Positions 1 through 8,412 of a stretch of DNA of 64,000 nucleotides are shown one piece after another. The notes beneath the pieces were generated by a model, which was not told the origin of the DNA, made no database searches, and worked only from the letters and a program-made list of their open reading frames with translations. The stretch's first letter is position 1; every line of letters begins with the position of its first letter. The DNA is from Xanthobacter autotrophicus (lineage in GTDB: Bacteria; Pseudomonadota; Alphaproteobacteria; Rhizobiales; Xanthobacteraceae), in NCBI RefSeq assembly GCF_005871085.1, contig NZ_VAUP01000022.1:434001-498000 (forward strand). Direction: 5' to 3'. The position numbers and the translations under genes are program-made.

Positions 1-1358
1 CCGCCCTCCGTGACCAGGCGAGAGAGACCATCCAGGTAGACGGCATCGACGTGAAGCCCGGCGTGGTGGAGACGCTGGCACGGCTGGGCGATTTCGCCTC
101 CGGCGTGCGCGAGGGCCGCATCGCCGGGGCGCGGGGCGGCGTCATCACCGACGTGGTTAACATCGGCATCGGCGGCTCGGACCTCGGCCCCGCCATGGTG
201 ACGCTGGCGCTCGCGCCCTATCACGACGGGCCGCGCTGCCACTTCGTCTCCAACGTAGACAGCGCCCACATCACCGACGTGCTGAAGGGACTGGACCCCG
301 CCACCACCCTGTTCATCGTGGCCTCCAAGACCTTCACCACGGTGGAGACCATGACCAACGCCGCCACCGCGCGCGCCTTCATCGTGAATGCGCTCGGCGA
401 GGAGGCCGTGGGCGCCCATTTCGCCGCCGTCTCTACGGCGCTCGACAAGGTGGGGGCCTTCGGCATCCCGGCCGATCGCATCTTCGGCTTCTGGGACTGG
501 GTGGGCGGGCGCTATTCGGTGTGGTCGGCCATCGGCCTGCCGCTGATGCTCGCCATCGGCCCGGACCGGTTCCGGGAATTCCTTGCCGGCGCTGCGGCCA
601 TGGACGAGCACTTCCGCTCCGCTCCCCTCGACCAGAACCTTCCGGTGCTGCTGGGCCTCATCGGGCTGTGGCACCGCAACGCCTGCGGCTTCCCGAGCCG
701 CGCCATCATCCCCTACGACCAGCGCCTCGCCCGGCTGCCGGCCTATCTCCAGCAGCTCGACATGGAGAGCAACGGCAAGAGCGTGACGCGGGACGGAGTC
801 GCCGTCGCCCGGCCCACCGGCCCCATCGTGTGGGGCGAGCCCGGCACCAATGCGCAGCACGCCTTCTTCCAGCTGCTGCACCAGGGCACGGACATCGTGC
901 CGGTGGAATTCCTGGTGGGCGCGCAGAGCCACGAGCCGGCGCTGAAGGACCACCAGGACCTGCTGGTGGCCAATTGCCTGGCCCAGTCCGAGGCGCTCAT
1001 GCGCGGGCGCACGCTGGAAGAGGCGACGGCCCAGCTCAGGGCCAAGGGACTGGCCGACGACAAGGTGGCGGAGATTGCGCCCCATCGCGTCTTCCCCGGC
1101 GATCGCCCGTCGGTGACCATCGCCTATGCCACCCTCGACCCGTTCACCCTCGGGCGCATCATCGCGCTCTACGAGCACCGGGTGTTCGTGGAAGCGGCGG
1201 TGTGGGGCATCAATGCCTTTGACCAGTGGGGCGTGGAACTGGGCAAGGAGTTGGCCACCCAGTTCCTGCCGGCGGTCACCGGCGGGGCGCTCCCGGCCAG
1301 CGCGTCGGCCTCCACCTCCGGGCTGATCGCCCATCTCGACGCCTTCTCCGGCGGCTGA
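1..1358 (+). CDS. pgi: Glucose-6-phosphate isomerase, 5' end cut off by window
   Basis: Interconverts glucose-6-phosphate and fructose-6-phosphate in the cytoplasm. The open frame enters from the left edge (first full codon at base 3, reading [10 protein letters not shown]), so roughly the first 90-100 residues of the usual ~540 lie outside the window. Visible family motifs are [11 protein letters not shown] in the sugar-binding half, SKTFTT, the [13 protein letters not shown] signature and the C-terminal ...[16 protein letters not shown] signature. The frame ends in TGA after a short Ala/Ser-rich tail. No same-strand partner follows closely. Confidence 0.97.
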   Translation, partial: ALRDQARETIQVDGIDVKPGVVETLARLGDFASGVREGRIAGARGGVITDVVNIGIGGSDLGPAMVTLALAPYHDGPRCHFVSNVDSAHITDVLKGLDPATTLFIVASKTFTTVETMTNAATARAFIVNALGEEAVGAHFAAVSTALDKVGAFGIPADRIFGFWDWVGGRYSVWSAIGLPLMLAIGPDRFREFLAGAAAMDEHFRSAPLDQNLPVLLGLIGLWHRNACGFPSRAIIPYDQRLARLPAYLQQLDMESNGKSVTRDGVAVARPTGPIVWGEPGTNAQHAFFQLLHQGTDIVPVEFLVGAQSHEPALKDHQDLLVANCLAQSEALMRGRTLEEATAQLRAKGLADDKVAEIAPHRVFPGDRPSVTIAYATLDPFTLGRIIALYEHRVFVEAAVWGINAFDQWGVELGKELATQFLPAVTGGALPASASASTSGLIAHLDAFSGG

Positions 1359-1445
1359 CCCAGCCTCTCTAGACAGGTAGCGTCCTATTCTGAACCGCCA
1401 CCGCATGTGCGATGCTGCTATGCAGCAATGGCGGGGTCCCTCTGC

Positions 1446-1458
1446 GTATTATGTATAC
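1446..1458. promoter_or_regulatory. Candidate FCD-regulator operator A (GTAT-N5-ATAC)
   Basis: The 13-mer GTATTATGTATAC is an exact GTAT-N5-ATAC dyad about 100 bases before a small membrane-protein ORF. The same arrangement recurs before oxlT, frc and the GntR/FCD gene in this cluster, which suggests one regulator. Binding by that regulator is inferred. Confidence 0.45.
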
Positions 1459-1557
1459 CACATCGACTTCAGGCTGCGCTATGAAGAGGTCGATCCCGGT
1501 GGTGCATCGCACATGAGGGCTCATTCGGGGACGGCACTTGAGGTGCCCGGAGAGAAG

Positions 1558-1779
1558 ATGATGAACGCGCTTGAACTGACGGCCTTCGGCCTTTTCGGCA
1601 TTGTGCTCTCGCTCGCGGTTACCGGCCTGAACGCACAGAAGCCTTACATGTCGGTTGCCGGCGGCATGGGCATTCCGGTGGAAGACGTTTTGCTGCAGCC
1701 GTCGGAGTCGCGTCTCGCTTCGGTTCGCACCGCTGCGACCAGCGCTGTCGAGGTGACTGTCTCTCCCCGCCACAACTGA
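1558..1779 (+). CDS. Possible small single-pass membrane protein (73 aa)
   Basis: No family is recognised. ATG-ATG at 1558/1561 follows the strong ribosome site GGAGAG. The predicted product begins MMNALELTAFGLFGIVLSLA, so residues 5-22 form a clear hydrophobic segment; a short Ser/Thr/Val-rich hydrophilic tail follows. The frame is open further upstream, but only the 1558/1561 start has a good ribosome site. It lies between pgi and the convergent oxlT, and a GTAT-N5-ATAC box shared with the oxalate genes sits about 100 bases upstream. It may therefore be a small partner of the oxalate system, but that is only inference. A chance frame remains possible. Confidence 0.5.
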   Translation: MMNALELTAFGLFGIVLSLAVTGLNAQKPYMSVAGGMGIPVEDVLLQPSESRLASVRTAATSAVEVTVSPRHN

Positions 1780-1807
1780 TCGGAAAAGCCCGGACCGCGG
1801 ACATGCC

Positions 1808-1844
1808 GGTGCGGACAGAAAGAAGGGAGCGGCAAGCCGCTCCC
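1808..1844 (-). terminator. Intrinsic terminator of oxlT (first copy)
   Basis: An 8-bp GC stem (GGGAGCGG/CCGCTCCC, loop CAAG, 1825-1844) is followed on the minus strand by the pyrimidine-rich TTCTTTCTGTCC. It lies 80 bases after the oxlT stop and may also stop transcription of the plus-strand small ORF. Confidence 0.65.
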
Positions 1845-1927
1845 TCAAGGTAGGCCCGGGGTAGGAGGGCCAAAGCGAAGTCCGAGGTCGTGGCCGGGCT
1901 TCCCCGCCCCCGTCCGTCGGGCAATCT

Positions 1928-3238
1928 TCAGCTGACGACCTTGGCGCTGGGGACCTCCACGTCCTCCTTCGCCACCGCCCCCAACACGAAGCGAGCACGC
2001 AACGGCTTCAGGACGAAGAGCGCCATGAGCGCCGCAATGGCGTTGACACCTGCCGTCAGCATGAACACCAGGTCCCAGTTGCCGAGCTTGGCAACCGCGA
2101 CCGAAGCCAGCGGCACCACGAGCGAGGCAGTGCCCTTCGCGGTGTAGAGCAGGCCGGCGTTGGTAGTGGCGAAGCGCGAGCCGAAGGTGTCGCCACAGGT
2201 TGCCGGGAAGAGGGAGTAGATCTCACCCCAGGCGAAGAAGACGAGACCGGTGAGAATCACGAACGCGAGCGGGTCGGCGCCGAAATGGGCCAACGCCAGC
2301 ACGCCCACCGCTTCCAGCGAGAAGGCGATGAACATGGTGTTCTCACGCCCGATATTGTCCGACACCCAGCCGAAGAACGGGCGGGTGACGCCGTTCAGCA
2401 CCCGGTCGATGGACAGGGCGAAGGTCAGGGCCGGCAAAGTGAGGCCCATGATAGAGACCGGCACGTCGGCGATCTTGAAGTCCTTCGCGATGGAGCCGAG
2501 CTGGGCCGTCGCCATCAGGCCGCCCGCCGCCACCAGAACGAACATCAGATACATGACCCAGAACACCGGGGCCTTCAGCATCTCCCCCGGACCATAGCTG
2601 CGACGGCTCTGGGTGGTGGAGGTAGAGGCGACGACCGGCACCTGTCCGGGCTTCGGGCTCATCAGGAAGAGCGACGCGACAAGCACGACGGCACCCTGGA
2701 TCAGGCCGAAGAACAGGAAGGTGTGCTCGTAGCCCTGGGCCTTGATCATGGCCGCGATGGGCACGATGGTCAGGGCCGATCCGGCGCCGAAACCGGCGGC
2801 GGTGATGCCGGCGGCAAGGCCGCGGCGATCCGGGAACCACTTCAGCGCCGCACCCACGGCCGTGCCGTAGACCGCGCCGGCACCGGCGCCGCCGAGGGCC
2901 GCCGAGACGTACAGCATCGCAAGGCTGGAAGCCACGGAGTTGAGCGCCCAGGACAGGGCGCACAGGATGCCGCCGATAAACACCACGGGCCGCGGTCCGA
3001 ACTTGTCCACGAACCAGCCTTCCACCGGGACCAGCCACGTCTCGAACACGACGAAGATGGTAAAGGCCACCTGGATGGCGGCGCGCCCCCACTGGTGCTT
3101 TTCGTTCATCGGTTCGACGAACAGCGTCCAGCCGTACTGGAGATTGGCGATCATGGACATGCAGACCACGCCGATGGCGAGCTGCATCCACCTTCCGCCC
3201 AACGGCCCGCGCACGGGCGTCGAAAGATTTTGCGACAT
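1928..3238 (-). CDS. oxlT: OxlT-type oxalate/formate antiporter (MFS), copy 1
   Basis: Twelve-helix major facilitator that would exchange external oxalate for internal formate across the inner membrane. Start: ATG at 3238 (MSQNLSTPV) is preceded by GGGAAGGAA at ideal spacing; an in-frame ATG 27 bases upstream lacks this. The 436-residue length fits OxlT (~420). The first helices read QLAIGVVCMSMIANLQYGW, and the loop KWFPDRRGLA is typical of the family. The two charged substrate-site residues of Oxalobacter OxlT appear conserved: an Arg in the helix-8 segment RVLNGVTRPFFGW and a Lys in the helix-11 segment LLYTAKGTASL. A second paralogue and frc lie next to it. It has its own upstream operator-like box, so it is probably a separate transcription unit. 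Confidence 0.9.
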   Translation of the reverse strand: MSQNLSTPVRGPLGGRWMQLAIGVVCMSMIANLQYGWTLFVEPMNEKHQWGRAAIQVAFTIFVVFETWLVPVEGWFVDKFGPRPVVFIGGILCALSWALNSVASSLAMLYVSAALGGAGAGAVYGTAVGAALKWFPDRRGLAAGITAAGFGAGSALTIVPIAAMIKAQGYEHTFLFFGLIQGAVVLVASLFLMSPKPGQVPVVASTSTTQSRRSYGPGEMLKAPVFWVMYLMFVLVAAGGLMATAQLGSIAKDFKIADVPVSIMGLTLPALTFALSIDRVLNGVTRPFFGWVSDNIGRENTMFIAFSLEAVGVLALAHFGADPLAFVILTGLVFFAWGEIYSLFPATCGDTFGSRFATTNAGLLYTAKGTASLVVPLASVAVAKLGNWDLVFMLTAGVNAIAALMALFVLKPLRARFVLGAVAKEDVEVPSAKVVS

Positions 3239-3349
3239 TTCCTTCCCTTTCTCACTGGGGATCATCGAGAGCGATGAACGGCCCGTGACGGCACCATCCT
3301 TGATGCAGGCTTTCTTGATTGAGCCCGCTCGCGTACCACGGGAGGAGCT

Positions 3350-3362
3350 GTATCAAAAATAC
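3350..3362. promoter_or_regulatory. Candidate FCD-regulator operator B (GTAT-N5-ATAC)
   Basis: GTATCAAAAATAC lies 112 bases upstream of the oxlT copy-1 start, and a perfect GTATAC palindrome follows two bases later. It has the same half-sites and spacing as boxes A, C and D. Confidence 0.5.
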
Positions 3363-3614
3363 GGTATACATAATGCATTTAACGGCTATGTAACTGATAC
3401 ATCCCGGCGCTTCTGAGCGTTATCCGAAGATGACCCTGAGACAATCTGACGTCGCTAACAGGGCACGAAGCAGACATCGTCTTCCACCCGACGAAATTAT
3501 ATTTGCTCTCATGGACTTATATCTTATTTATACGTCATGCGATTGCGTGAAATCGACAGCCCGGCGCACGACGGCATCCGAAATCAGATCCACCCCTCGC
3601 AGGACCCACAAACG

Positions 3615-3642
3615 AAAAAAGCCCCGGCACAAGGCCGGGGCT
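3615..3642 (-). terminator. Intrinsic terminator of oxlT copy 2 / frc unit
   Basis: An 8-bp stem (GCCCCGGC/GCCGGGGC, loop of 5) is followed on the minus strand by six T residues. It is a textbook rho-independent terminator placed 270 bases after the oxlT copy-2 stop. Confidence 0.85.
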
Positions 3643-3912
3643 TGAGGGGCCGCCACTGGGACGGCGGAGGGACTGGTTCGGTTGCCGGCATCCTGCGCAT
3701 CGCGCAGGTGGGGCAACACCTGAGGGGCAACACCCAGGGGGCACGGATCGTCCGGGTCCGGATCTGATCGTTCACGCGCCCCGGCTTGGGGTTCCGACTT
3801 GGGACCTGATCGACCAAAGCCTGGGCCGACCGGCAACTGCTTTATCTTCTGGACCTTTGGAACCTGACCGGGCGACCGGGGCGGTGATGCCGCCCCGGTC
3901 GGGTCTCGTCTG

Positions 3913-5211
3913 TCAGGCGGGCACTTCGCGGGTGGTGGAGGCTGCTGCCGCCGCCGCCTCGGCATTGAGCCGGTGGTGGCGCGCCAGCATGGGCCTCAGG
4001 ACGAAGAGCGCACCGAACGCAGCGGTCAGGTCCATGGCCGCGACGGTGTAGAGCACGGTGGTCCAGGTGCCTGTCGCCTCCATGAGGATGTTGGCGAGCG
4101 GCACCAGTAGGGCTGCGAAGCCCTTGGCCGTGTAGAGCATGCCGTAGATCTTGCCGATGTGCTTGGAGCCGAAGGTATCTGCGGCAGTCGCCGAGAACAG
4201 GGAGTAGACTTCGCCCCAGGCCAGGAAGACCACGCCGGACAGGATGATGAACGCCCACGGATTGTGGCCGAACGTGCCCAGCGCGACGATGCCGATGCCT
4301 TCCATGGCGAAGGCGAAGAACATGGTCTTCTCACGGCCGATATGGTCGGAGATCCAGCCGAAGAAGGGACGCGAGAAGCCGTTCAGGATGCGGTCGAGCA
4401 TCAGGGCGAAGGGCAGCGCCGCCATGGCGAAGAAGTAAAGGTCGACGTTGATGTGCTTCACACCAAGGTCTTCGGCGATCACGCCCAGCTGCGCCACGGC
4501 CATGAGGCCGCCGGACACGGTGAGAATGAACAGGGTAAGCATGATCCAGAACACGGGGGTCCGGAGCGCCTCGCCCAGCGTGTAGTCGCGCCGGCTCTGG
4601 GCGACGGTGGACGAATAGACCACTTCGGTCTTGGACGGCGCCCGCAGGAAGCCGGCGGCGAGCAGGATCACCGCGCCCTGGATCAGGCCGAAGGTGAAGA
4701 AGGTTTCCTGATAGCCGCTCGTCTTGATCATGGCGGCGATGGGCAGGATGGTGAGCACGGTGCCCGAGCCGTAGCCGGCGGCGGTGAGGCCCACGGCGAG
4801 GCCGCGGCGATCCGGGAACCACTTCAGAGCGGCGTTCACGCAGGTGGCGTAGACGCAACCGACGCCGATGCCGCCGACAGCCGCCGCCACATAGAGCGCC
4901 GTGAGGGACTCGGCATAGGAATTCAGCACCCAGGACAGGCCGGTGAACACGCCGCCGACCAGCACCATGACCCGCGGGCCGTATTTGTCGATGAAATAGC
5001 CCTCGATGGGCGTCAGCCAGGTCTGCACTACGACGAAGACGGTGAAGGCCACCTGCACGGAGGCGCGCGTCCAGCCGCGGGTGGAGACGATTTCCGGAAC
5101 GAACAACGTCCAGGAATACTGAATGTTCGCCGCGGCCACCATACAGACGATACCGGCGATAAGTTGCAACCAGCGATTGGTCGCAGGCACCTTTACTGCT
5201 GCTTCAACCAT
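3913..5211 (-). CDS. oxlT: OxlT-type oxalate/formate antiporter (MFS), copy 2
   Basis: Second 12-helix OxlT-like carrier (432 residues), clearly paralogous to the copy at 1928-3238. Shared segments include KWFPDRRGLA, PIAAMIK, RPFFGW and LYTAKG. The helix-8 Arg (RILNGFSRPFFGW) and helix-11 Lys (MLYTAKGFAAL) are both present. ATG at 5211 follows GGGGTAGGAAAAA. It starts 107 bases after the frc stop on the same strand with no terminator between, so frc-oxlT2 is probably one transcript ending at the 3615-3642 terminator. The C-terminal tail is Ala-rich. The two copies may differ in substrate (oxalate, formate or another dicarboxylate); the sequence alone cannot say. Confidence 0.9.
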   Translation of the reverse strand: MVEAAVKVPATNRWLQLIAGIVCMVAAANIQYSWTLFVPEIVSTRGWTRASVQVAFTVFVVVQTWLTPIEGYFIDKYGPRVMVLVGGVFTGLSWVLNSYAESLTALYVAAAVGGIGVGCVYATCVNAALKWFPDRRGLAVGLTAAGYGSGTVLTILPIAAMIKTSGYQETFFTFGLIQGAVILLAAGFLRAPSKTEVVYSSTVAQSRRDYTLGEALRTPVFWIMLTLFILTVSGGLMAVAQLGVIAEDLGVKHINVDLYFFAMAALPFALMLDRILNGFSRPFFGWISDHIGREKTMFFAFAMEGIGIVALGTFGHNPWAFIILSGVVFLAWGEVYSLFSATAADTFGSKHIGKIYGMLYTAKGFAALLVPLANILMEATGTWTTVLYTVAAMDLTAAFGALFVLRPMLARHHRLNAEAAAAAASTTREVPA

Positions 5212-5318
5212 TTTTCCTACCCCTTGAGACTTTTTATATTTTTGAATGTTGGTAACCGCTCCACCCTCTTTTTGTCCCTCATGGAGCGGCGGATGTTCAA
5301 ACGGGCGTTTTTCTCCCG

Positions 5319-6548
5319 TCAGACTGCACCGGCGGCACGCATGCCGGCGATCTCTTCGTGGGTGTAGCCGAGCGTGGCCAGCACCTCGTCCGTATGCTCG
5401 CCCAGGAGCGGCGCGCGCTCGACGGGGACATGGCTTGCGGACAAATGGATGGGGGATCCCACAGTGACATAGGTGCCGCGCTCGGGATGCGGCACCTCCA
5501 CCAGGAAGCCGCGGTCATAGAGCGCGCGATCCTCCAGGATGTCCTTGGTGGACAGCACCGGGCCGCACGGCACGTCGATGGCCTTCAGGGCGGCCATGAC
5601 TTCGAACTTGGTGCGCTTGGCAGTCCAGCGCTCGACGACCTCGAAACACTGCTCCAGCCGCTGGGCGCGGGCCTCATGGGAGGCGAACTTGGGATCGTCG
5701 ATAAGGTCCTTGCGGCCGACCAGACGCATCAGCGGCGCCCAGCCCTGGGGCTGGATGATGACGTAGCAATAGTCGTTCTCGCCCCCCGGCGCGCAGCGCA
5801 GGGCCGCGCCGGGCTGGCCGCCGCCCGAGCAGTTGCCGGCCCGCGGCACGCAGTCCCCTTCCGGGGCGCCGGGATATTCGGTGAGCGGCCCGGCGTCGAG
5901 GCGCTGCTGGTCGCGGAGCTTCACGCGCAGCAGGTTCACCACGCAATCCTGCATGGCCACGTCCACCTTCTGACCCTCGCCGGTGACGGTGCGCTGGTAG
6001 AGTGCTGCCAGAATGCCGGTGACGCAGTGGATGCCGGTTCCGGTATCGCCGATCTGGGCGCTGGAGGCGGTGGGTGGTCCGGAGCGCCAGCCGGTGGTGC
6101 TCATAGCGCCGCCCATGGCCTGAGCGATCGTCTCATAGGCCTTGGCGTCCACCCCGGCGCCCTCCGCGAAACCGCGGATGGAGGCATAGATGAGACGGGG
6201 ATTGCGAGCGCGGATGGCGTCGTAGCCGAAGCCCTGCCGGTCCAGCACGCCGGGGCCGAAATTCTCCACCAGCACGTCGCAGGCGTCGATCAGGCGGCCC
6301 ATGGCCTCCTGGCCCTGGGGCGTCTTGATGTTGATGGTGACGCTACGCTTGTTGGCGTTCAGCATCGTAAAGTAAAGACTGTCCACATTGGACTTGTCGC
6401 GCAGCTGCGAACGGGTGATGTCCCCGCGCCGCGGCATCTCGACCTTGATAACTTCTGCCCCCAGCCACGCAAGAAGCTGCGTGGCGGACGGGCCAGACTG
6501 CACGTGCGTCATGTCCAGGACGCGCACGCCGTCAAGCGCCTTGCCCAT
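5319..6548 (-). CDS. frc: Formyl-CoA:oxalate CoA-transferase
   Basis: Class III CoA-transferase that moves CoA from formyl-CoA to oxalate, giving oxalyl-CoA for decarboxylation. ATG at 6548 (MGKALDGVRVLDMTHVQSGP) aligns with the family N-terminus, and GGGAG precedes it. The frame stays open for 80 more codons upstream, but that part is low-complexity and overlaps the operator-like box. The product has 409 residues (Oxalobacter Frc about 428). The N-terminal VLDMTHVQSGP and GAEVIKVE motifs are visible. So are an IGDTGTG segment that would hold the acyl-accepting Asp, and the mobile glycine loop SGGGQPG. The partner enzyme oxalyl-CoA decarboxylase (oxc) is not in the window. Confidence 0.93.
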   Translation of the reverse strand: MGKALDGVRVLDMTHVQSGPSATQLLAWLGAEVIKVEMPRRGDITRSQLRDKSNVDSLYFTMLNANKRSVTINIKTPQGQEAMGRLIDACDVLVENFGPGVLDRQGFGYDAIRARNPRLIYASIRGFAEGAGVDAKAYETIAQAMGGAMSTTGWRSGPPTASSAQIGDTGTGIHCVTGILAALYQRTVTGEGQKVDVAMQDCVVNLLRVKLRDQQRLDAGPLTEYPGAPEGDCVPRAGNCSGGGQPGAALRCAPGGENDYCYVIIQPQGWAPLMRLVGRKDLIDDPKFASHEARAQRLEQCFEVVERWTAKRTKFEVMAALKAIDVPCGPVLSTKDILEDRALYDRGFLVEVPHPERGTYVTVGSPIHLSASHVPVERAPLLGEHTDEVLATLGYTHEEIAGMRAAGAV

Positions 6549-6784
6549 GCATCCACTCCCGGATTTCCTGCCCTGAATTGCGGAGCCGCCGGTCTGCGCC
6601 GGCTTGCTCTTCGCTGGGGTTCCGGCTTTCGACGGCTCACCCTTCGCTGGACGACCGGCTTGCGCCGGCGGGGACTGGACCCTGAGGGCATCGTCCGTGG
6701 TACTTTTGTGTACTGAATTACGTATGCCAGATACAAAATGTAGCACCGTCATTCGGTCCCCGCAATTCCTTTTGCACGGGAACC
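6549..6784. promoter_or_regulatory. frc leader/promoter region with imperfect 33-36 base repeats
   Basis: This 236-base gap between the CBS gene and frc contains operator-like box C (6722-6734). Next to frc (about 6580-6690) it has two and a half imperfect repeats, each carrying TTCGCTGG followed by CCGGCTT. The repeats keep the frc frame open upstream of its start. They could form leader RNA structure; no known riboswitch was recognised. Confidence 0.4.
6722..6734. promoter_or_regulatory. Candidate FCD-regulator operator C (GTAT-N5-ATAC)
   Basis: GTATGCCAGATAC lies 174 bases before the frc start. The half-sites and spacing are identical to boxes A, B and D. Confidence 0.5.
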
Positions 6785-7252
6785 TCACCTAAGGGCGGCG
6801 AGACCTGCTTCCATACCGGCGGTGACCGGCTCGCGAAGAGCCTCTTCCTCTTCCTTGAGGTAGTGGCGCATCAGGTCGGTGGCGCTGATGACACCCACGA
6901 GACTGTGCTCCTGCATCACCGGCAGGTGGCGCACCTGGTGCTCCACCATCAGCCGCAGCACCGTCTCCACGCTGTCGGCCAGAGCGCAGCTGATAACGTC
7001 CCGCTTCAGCAGGCTGGCGAGAACCATCTTGGGCGTATTGGCGCCGTGCTCCAGCACCGCGCGGGTGACATCGCGCTCGGAAAAGACTCCGACCACGGTG
7101 TTGCCTTCTGTGCCGCACACGTCCTTGACGATGACGGAGGAAATATTCTCCCGCTTCATCACCAAAACGGCGTCGGCTACGGTTTCATGCATGCGCAGTG
7201 TGATGATGCGGGTATCGCGCTTGGCCCGCAGCATATCGTCCACGGTCATCAT
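6785..7252 (-). CDS. CBS-pair (Bateman) domain protein
   Basis: A stand-alone cytoplasmic tandem CBS module of 155 residues; such pairs bind adenine nucleotides or SAM and act as energy sensors. The start is ATG at 7252 (MMTVDDMLRAK) behind GGGGAGGACG; the longer upstream frame lacks a ribosome site. CBS1 spans about residues 5-65 (ISSVIVKD...VVGVFSERDV) and CBS2 about 80-135 (VRHLPVMQEHSLVGVISATDLMR). It stands upstream of frc on the same strand and diverges from the FCD regulator. A link to oxalate metabolism is inferred from position only. There is no membrane segment or catalytic domain. Confidence 0.88.
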   Translation of the reverse strand: MMTVDDMLRAKRDTRIITLRMHETVADAVLVMKRENISSVIVKDVCGTEGNTVVGVFSERDVTRAVLEHGANTPKMVLASLLKRDVISCALADSVETVLRLMVEHQVRHLPVMQEHSLVGVISATDLMRHYLKEEEEALREPVTAGMEAGLAALR

Positions 7253-7652
7253 TGGCGTCCTCCCCTGGCTCGAACACGGGCGATCGGCTGGCAGAGCGAG
7301 CAGACCGGGTGACGTGCTCTCACGCAATTTGAGGGACGGATTCACCAATCAAATCGGTTTGACCTGACCGGATCCGTCCCTGTGTTCGCCGTCACGAGCG
7401 GGGCTTGGGCCAGAAAATGCCGCCCCGTCTTCTGGAAGAGATGCTGGTATTCAAAATACATTCTGTCAACGCGCACTGCGGCATGAACCGGCCGTTATCT
7501 TTGCTGCATCGCAATGCAACTGCGCACCGGGTGCGGCATTGCTTACGCCCCGCAATCATGCTGCCATTAGATATGATGTATATGGTGCGCAAAGGCGGGA
7601 ATCACGCGGCGCTGGTCCGGCGAACCTGATCCGCCAGGGGCGAAAGGGTGCG
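7253..7652. other. 400-base divergent promoter region (CBS gene / FCD regulator)
   Basis: It separates the CBS gene (leftward) from the regulator (rightward). It contains operator-like box D (7447-7459) and a weaker AT-ended variant, ATAT-N5-ATAT, at 7571-7583, about 70 bases before the regulator start. Two boxes here fit autoregulation. No gene is seen. Confidence 0.55.
7447..7459. promoter_or_regulatory. Candidate FCD-regulator operator D (GTAT-N5-ATAC)
   Basis: GTATTCAAAATAC lies about 195 bases from both divergent starts. Box D has the same form as A, B and C. A weaker version at 7571-7583 lies nearer the regulator gene. Confidence 0.5.
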
Positions 7653-8342
7653 ATGACGTACCAAGATATCAACGTGAAGCCGATCGAGACCGAATCGAGC
7701 TTCCGGATGAAGGCGTACAAGGCGCTGAAGGCGGCCATCATGGAGATGGACATCTACAGCCACCCCGAGGAGATCCGCCTCGAGGAACGCCAGCTCTCCG
7801 AACGGCTCGGCGTCTCGCGCACGCCGATTCGCGAAGCCATGACGCTGCTGGAGCAGGAAGGCTTCGTACGCTCCGTGCCGCGCCGCGGCATCTTCGTGGT
7901 CCGCAAGACCAAGCAGGAGATCATCGAGATGATCACTGTGTGGGCCGCGCTGGAAAGCATGGCCGCCCGGCTTGCCTGCGAGCGGGCCAGCGAGGGTGAG
8001 ATCCGCCTGCTGCGGGAAAACGTGCGCGCCTTCGCCAACCGCGATCCGGAAGACTACGTCTCGGAATATTCCGAGGCGAACCTTGCCTTCCACAAGCTCA
8101 TCATCCGCATGTCCGGATGCCAGCTCATCGCCGAGACCACGGAAAACCTGTTTCCGCACATGCGCGGGGTGCGCAAGGTCACTATCGGCCAGGATCACCG
8201 CGCCCAGCGCTCCATCGTGGACCACACGAAGATCGTGGAAGCCATCGAGAAGCGCGACCCCGACCTCGCCGAGCGCCTGGTGCGCGAGCACACCATGGGC
8301 CTTGCCCGCCACGTGGCCGAGCACGGTAACTTCCTGGACTGA
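7653..8342 (+). CDS. GntR-family transcriptional regulator, FCD (FadR) subfamily
   Basis: A 229-residue regulator. An N-terminal winged helix (about residues 15-80, including LSERLGVSRTPIREAMTLLEQEG) is followed by an all-helical FCD ligand domain with the usual metal-site His pattern (ANLAFHKLI, DHTKIVEAI, REHTMGLARHV). Such proteins usually sense small carboxylic acids and repress nearby catabolic genes. ATG at 7653 follows GGGGCGAAAGGG; an earlier in-frame start would run through the operator area. It is the only regulator in the oxalate/formate cluster, so it is the natural candidate to bind the GTAT-N5-ATAC boxes. The ligand is unknown; oxalate, formate or a CoA ester is inferred. Confidence 0.92.
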   Translation: MTYQDINVKPIETESSFRMKAYKALKAAIMEMDIYSHPEEIRLEERQLSERLGVSRTPIREAMTLLEQEGFVRSVPRRGIFVVRKTKQEIIEMITVWAALESMAARLACERASEGEIRLLRENVRAFANRDPEDYVSEYSEANLAFHKLIIRMSGCQLIAETTENLFPHMRGVRKVTIGQDHRAQRSIVDHTKIVEAIEKRDPDLAERLVREHTMGLARHVAEHGNFLD

Positions 8343-8363
8343 GCGTCCCTCGACGCACGCAAC

Positions 8364-8394
8364 AAAAAAGGCCGGCGCATGCGCCGGCCTTTTT
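8364..8394. terminator. Bidirectional intrinsic terminator
   Basis: A perfect palindrome (GGCCGGCGCATGCGCCGGCC) is flanked by an A-run on the left and a T-run on the right. It serves the convergent FCD regulator (+) and carA (-). Confidence 0.92.
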
Positions 8395-8412
8395 GCATCT
8401 GCGACGCGGCCC

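Larger units (their letters stand above)
3239..3912. other. 674-base intergenic region between the two oxlT copies
   Basis: It holds, from left to right, the oxlT copy-1 promoter area with operator-like box B (3350-3362) and an adjoining GTATAC palindrome (3364-3369), a relatively AT-rich stretch (about 3480-3545), and the terminator of oxlT copy 2 (3615-3642). Short open frames exist but have neither ribosome sites nor recognisable products. About 3660-3850 carries nothing identified. Confidence 0.6.

Noticed and set aside
1928-5211. Tandem duplication origin of the two oxlT genes as recent event
   Set aside because: The proteins share motifs but differ widely in sequence and termini, so the duplication is old or the copies were acquired separately.
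6549-6788. Possible 80-residue N-terminal extension of Frc
   Set aside because: The frame is open but consists of imperfect repeats, contains the operator-like box, and lacks a start codon with a ribosome site downstream of that box; Frc family proteins begin at the ATG at 6548.
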